Shown here piece by piece: positions 63,338-64,000 of a stretch of DNA of 64,000 nucleotides. Numbering within the stretch: position 1 is the first letter of the stretch; each line of letters begins with the position of its first letter. Source of the DNA: Aulostomus chinensis. Its lineage: Eukaryota > Chordata > Actinopteri > Syngnathiformes > Aulostomidae. Where the stretch lies: assembly GCA_037954235.1 (NCBI GenBank), contig JBBMOA010000007.1, positions 6,518,501 to 6,582,500 of the forward strand, in the 5' to 3' direction. The notes beneath the pieces were generated by a model that saw only the letters and a list, made by a program, of their open reading frames with translations, did not search any database and was not told the DNA's origin. The translations under genes and the position numbers were made by a program.

Positions 63338-63700
63338 CCTCTTCTTAATACCATCTGGCCACATTTGTCTGGGCCAAATGACATCCCTATGTCATTGCTG
63401 TAGATCCTGGTGGTGTGGATCAGTGAGTCAATGTCTTGCTCATTCCTGGCATACAGCTTGACGTGATCCATGTCGAGCAGGTGGCTGATTGTTGCCCTGC
63501 TTTGGAATCGTATCTGGAACCACTCTTTGTGATGATCTAATTGAGAGGTTTCAGGCCTATGCAGAACAGTGGCAGTGACAGTGCATCTCCTTTGTATAAC
63601 CCACACTTGATGGTAACTGGTTATTGGCTTTGAGTTGGCTTCTAGGGTCATCTTCCACATCCCCAATTGAGTTTCTGACAAAGGCTCTCAGTTAACTGTT
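63338..63700 (-). pseudogene. R2/R4-group non-LTR RT fragment
   Basis: Minus strand 63681-63325 reads MWKMTLEANSKPITSYHQVW, LLDMDHVKLYARNEQDIDSL, IHTTRIYSNDIGMSFGPDKC. The SLIHttrIYSxDIGMSFGxxKC pattern belongs to a fish R2/R4-like (Rex6/Dong-type by recall) RT. The catalytic motif is DMDH, with His where the second Asp should be. A frameshift separates the first third (VIQRRCTVTATVLHRP). Confidence 0.62.
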
Positions 63701-63789
63701 GATGTTGTACAGTTCCTGACATTTTAGTATCCATGTATGCTGTCAAAATAATTTCTTCTTAATGACCTTTAAATGACAGAGACTGGGTC

Positions 63790-64000
63790 CGAAGAATCAA
63801 AGTTTAGGTTTAATTTTATTTTTTCTTGTACAAGAAAGAGCATTTTACAGTGCAACACACCAGTGAGGTTGCACAGACTCCCTTTGGAGCACTAAGAGTT
63901 GGGTTCAACATGTGGTCACTTGAATTCAGGCTTTGAAAAGGGGGTGTTAGGCCTCACAGGCCGAAAGCCTTTCTTCAGCTGGACTGATTGTCACATCTCT
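63790..64000 (-). repeat. Terminal repeat shared with the 49.4-50.9 kb insertion
   Basis: 63915-63980 matches 50757-50830 ('tgtggtcact', 'gttaggcctca.aggccgaaag', 'ttcttcag'). The window ends inside this copy. On the minus strand it starts CTGAAGAAAGG and has a GGCCT/AGGCC hairpin (63950-63962). Confidence 0.55.

Noticed and set aside
1..64000. Prokaryotic or phage origin
   Set aside because: No operons or ribosome-binding sites; vertebrate-type retroelements, microsatellites and intron-like gaps throughout.

Overview
This window looks like a piece of a ray-finned fish (teleost) nuclear genome that is almost entirely decayed and nested transposable elements. I infer this from the families present: L2/CR1-, RTE- and Tx1/L1-type LINEs, Penelope-like (Neptune-type) elements with a GIY-YIG domain, two-gene PIF/Harbinger transposons, BEL/Pao and chromodomain Ty3/gypsy elements, hAT and piggyBac-like DNA transposons, a tRNA-headed dispersed repeat and a fish-type endogenous retrovirus (ERV). 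I found no intact host protein gene, no rRNA and no functional tRNA. Nearly all coding segments carry stops, frameshifts or internal deletions, so they are called pseudogenes.

Layout. 0.2-4.4 kb: L1-type remnant interrupted by TTAA-targeted repeats that contain a 259-bp tandem array. 4.4-7.1 kb: LINE family B (Jockey/CR1/Rex1-like), copy 1. 7.1-7.6 kb: reverse-strand Penelope C-terminus with a hammerhead-like fold. 7.6-11 kb: the best-preserved L1/Tx1 reverse-transcriptase gene with poly-A. 11-18 kb: Harbinger remnant, LINE family A (L2/CR1-like) 3' ends and three BEL/Pao remnants, each missing a different domain. 18-19.6 kb: Penelope RT/GIY-YIG remnant and a gypsy chromodomain. 20-23 kb: an unrecognised repeated membrane-protein ORF and LINE A pieces. 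23-25.2 kb: Harbinger copy 1 and a SINE-like repeat.

26.7-34.1 kb: one Harbinger element (matching 16-bp terminal repeats, CAG target duplications) into which the ERV inserted (LTR TGTAG...CTACA, CCAG target duplications). The ERV keeps leader, gag, a pre-RT domain and half of RT; the rest is deleted. 35.5-39.6 kb: RTE-type LINE interrupted by a piggyBac-like element. 41.2-46.6 kb: gypsy LTR split by a complete 3.0-kb hAT transposon with a perfect 8-bp target duplication, followed by gag and an integrase tail. 48.3-57.7 kb: a nest in which a piggyBac-like element holds LINE B (9-bp target duplication), itself split by a solo ERV LTR and a 1.4-kb unknown insertion, and also holds a nearly full LINE A. 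58-64 kb: second copy of the membrane-protein repeat, LINE B copy 3 ending in (TATCT)n, and an R2/R4-type RT fragment.

The most interesting signals are: (1) an ERV pol domain upstream of RT with two H-x-[ST]-L motifs, like the 2H phosphoesterase signature; (2) a hammerhead-like fold at a Penelope 3' end, with related hairpins at two other loci; (3) two perfect 24-26 bp hairpin palindromes inside LINE copies that look like replication template switches; (4) a signal-peptide-like leader upstream of the endonuclease in LINE B; (5) a membrane-protein ORF repeated at 20.4 and 58.8 kb that I cannot assign.
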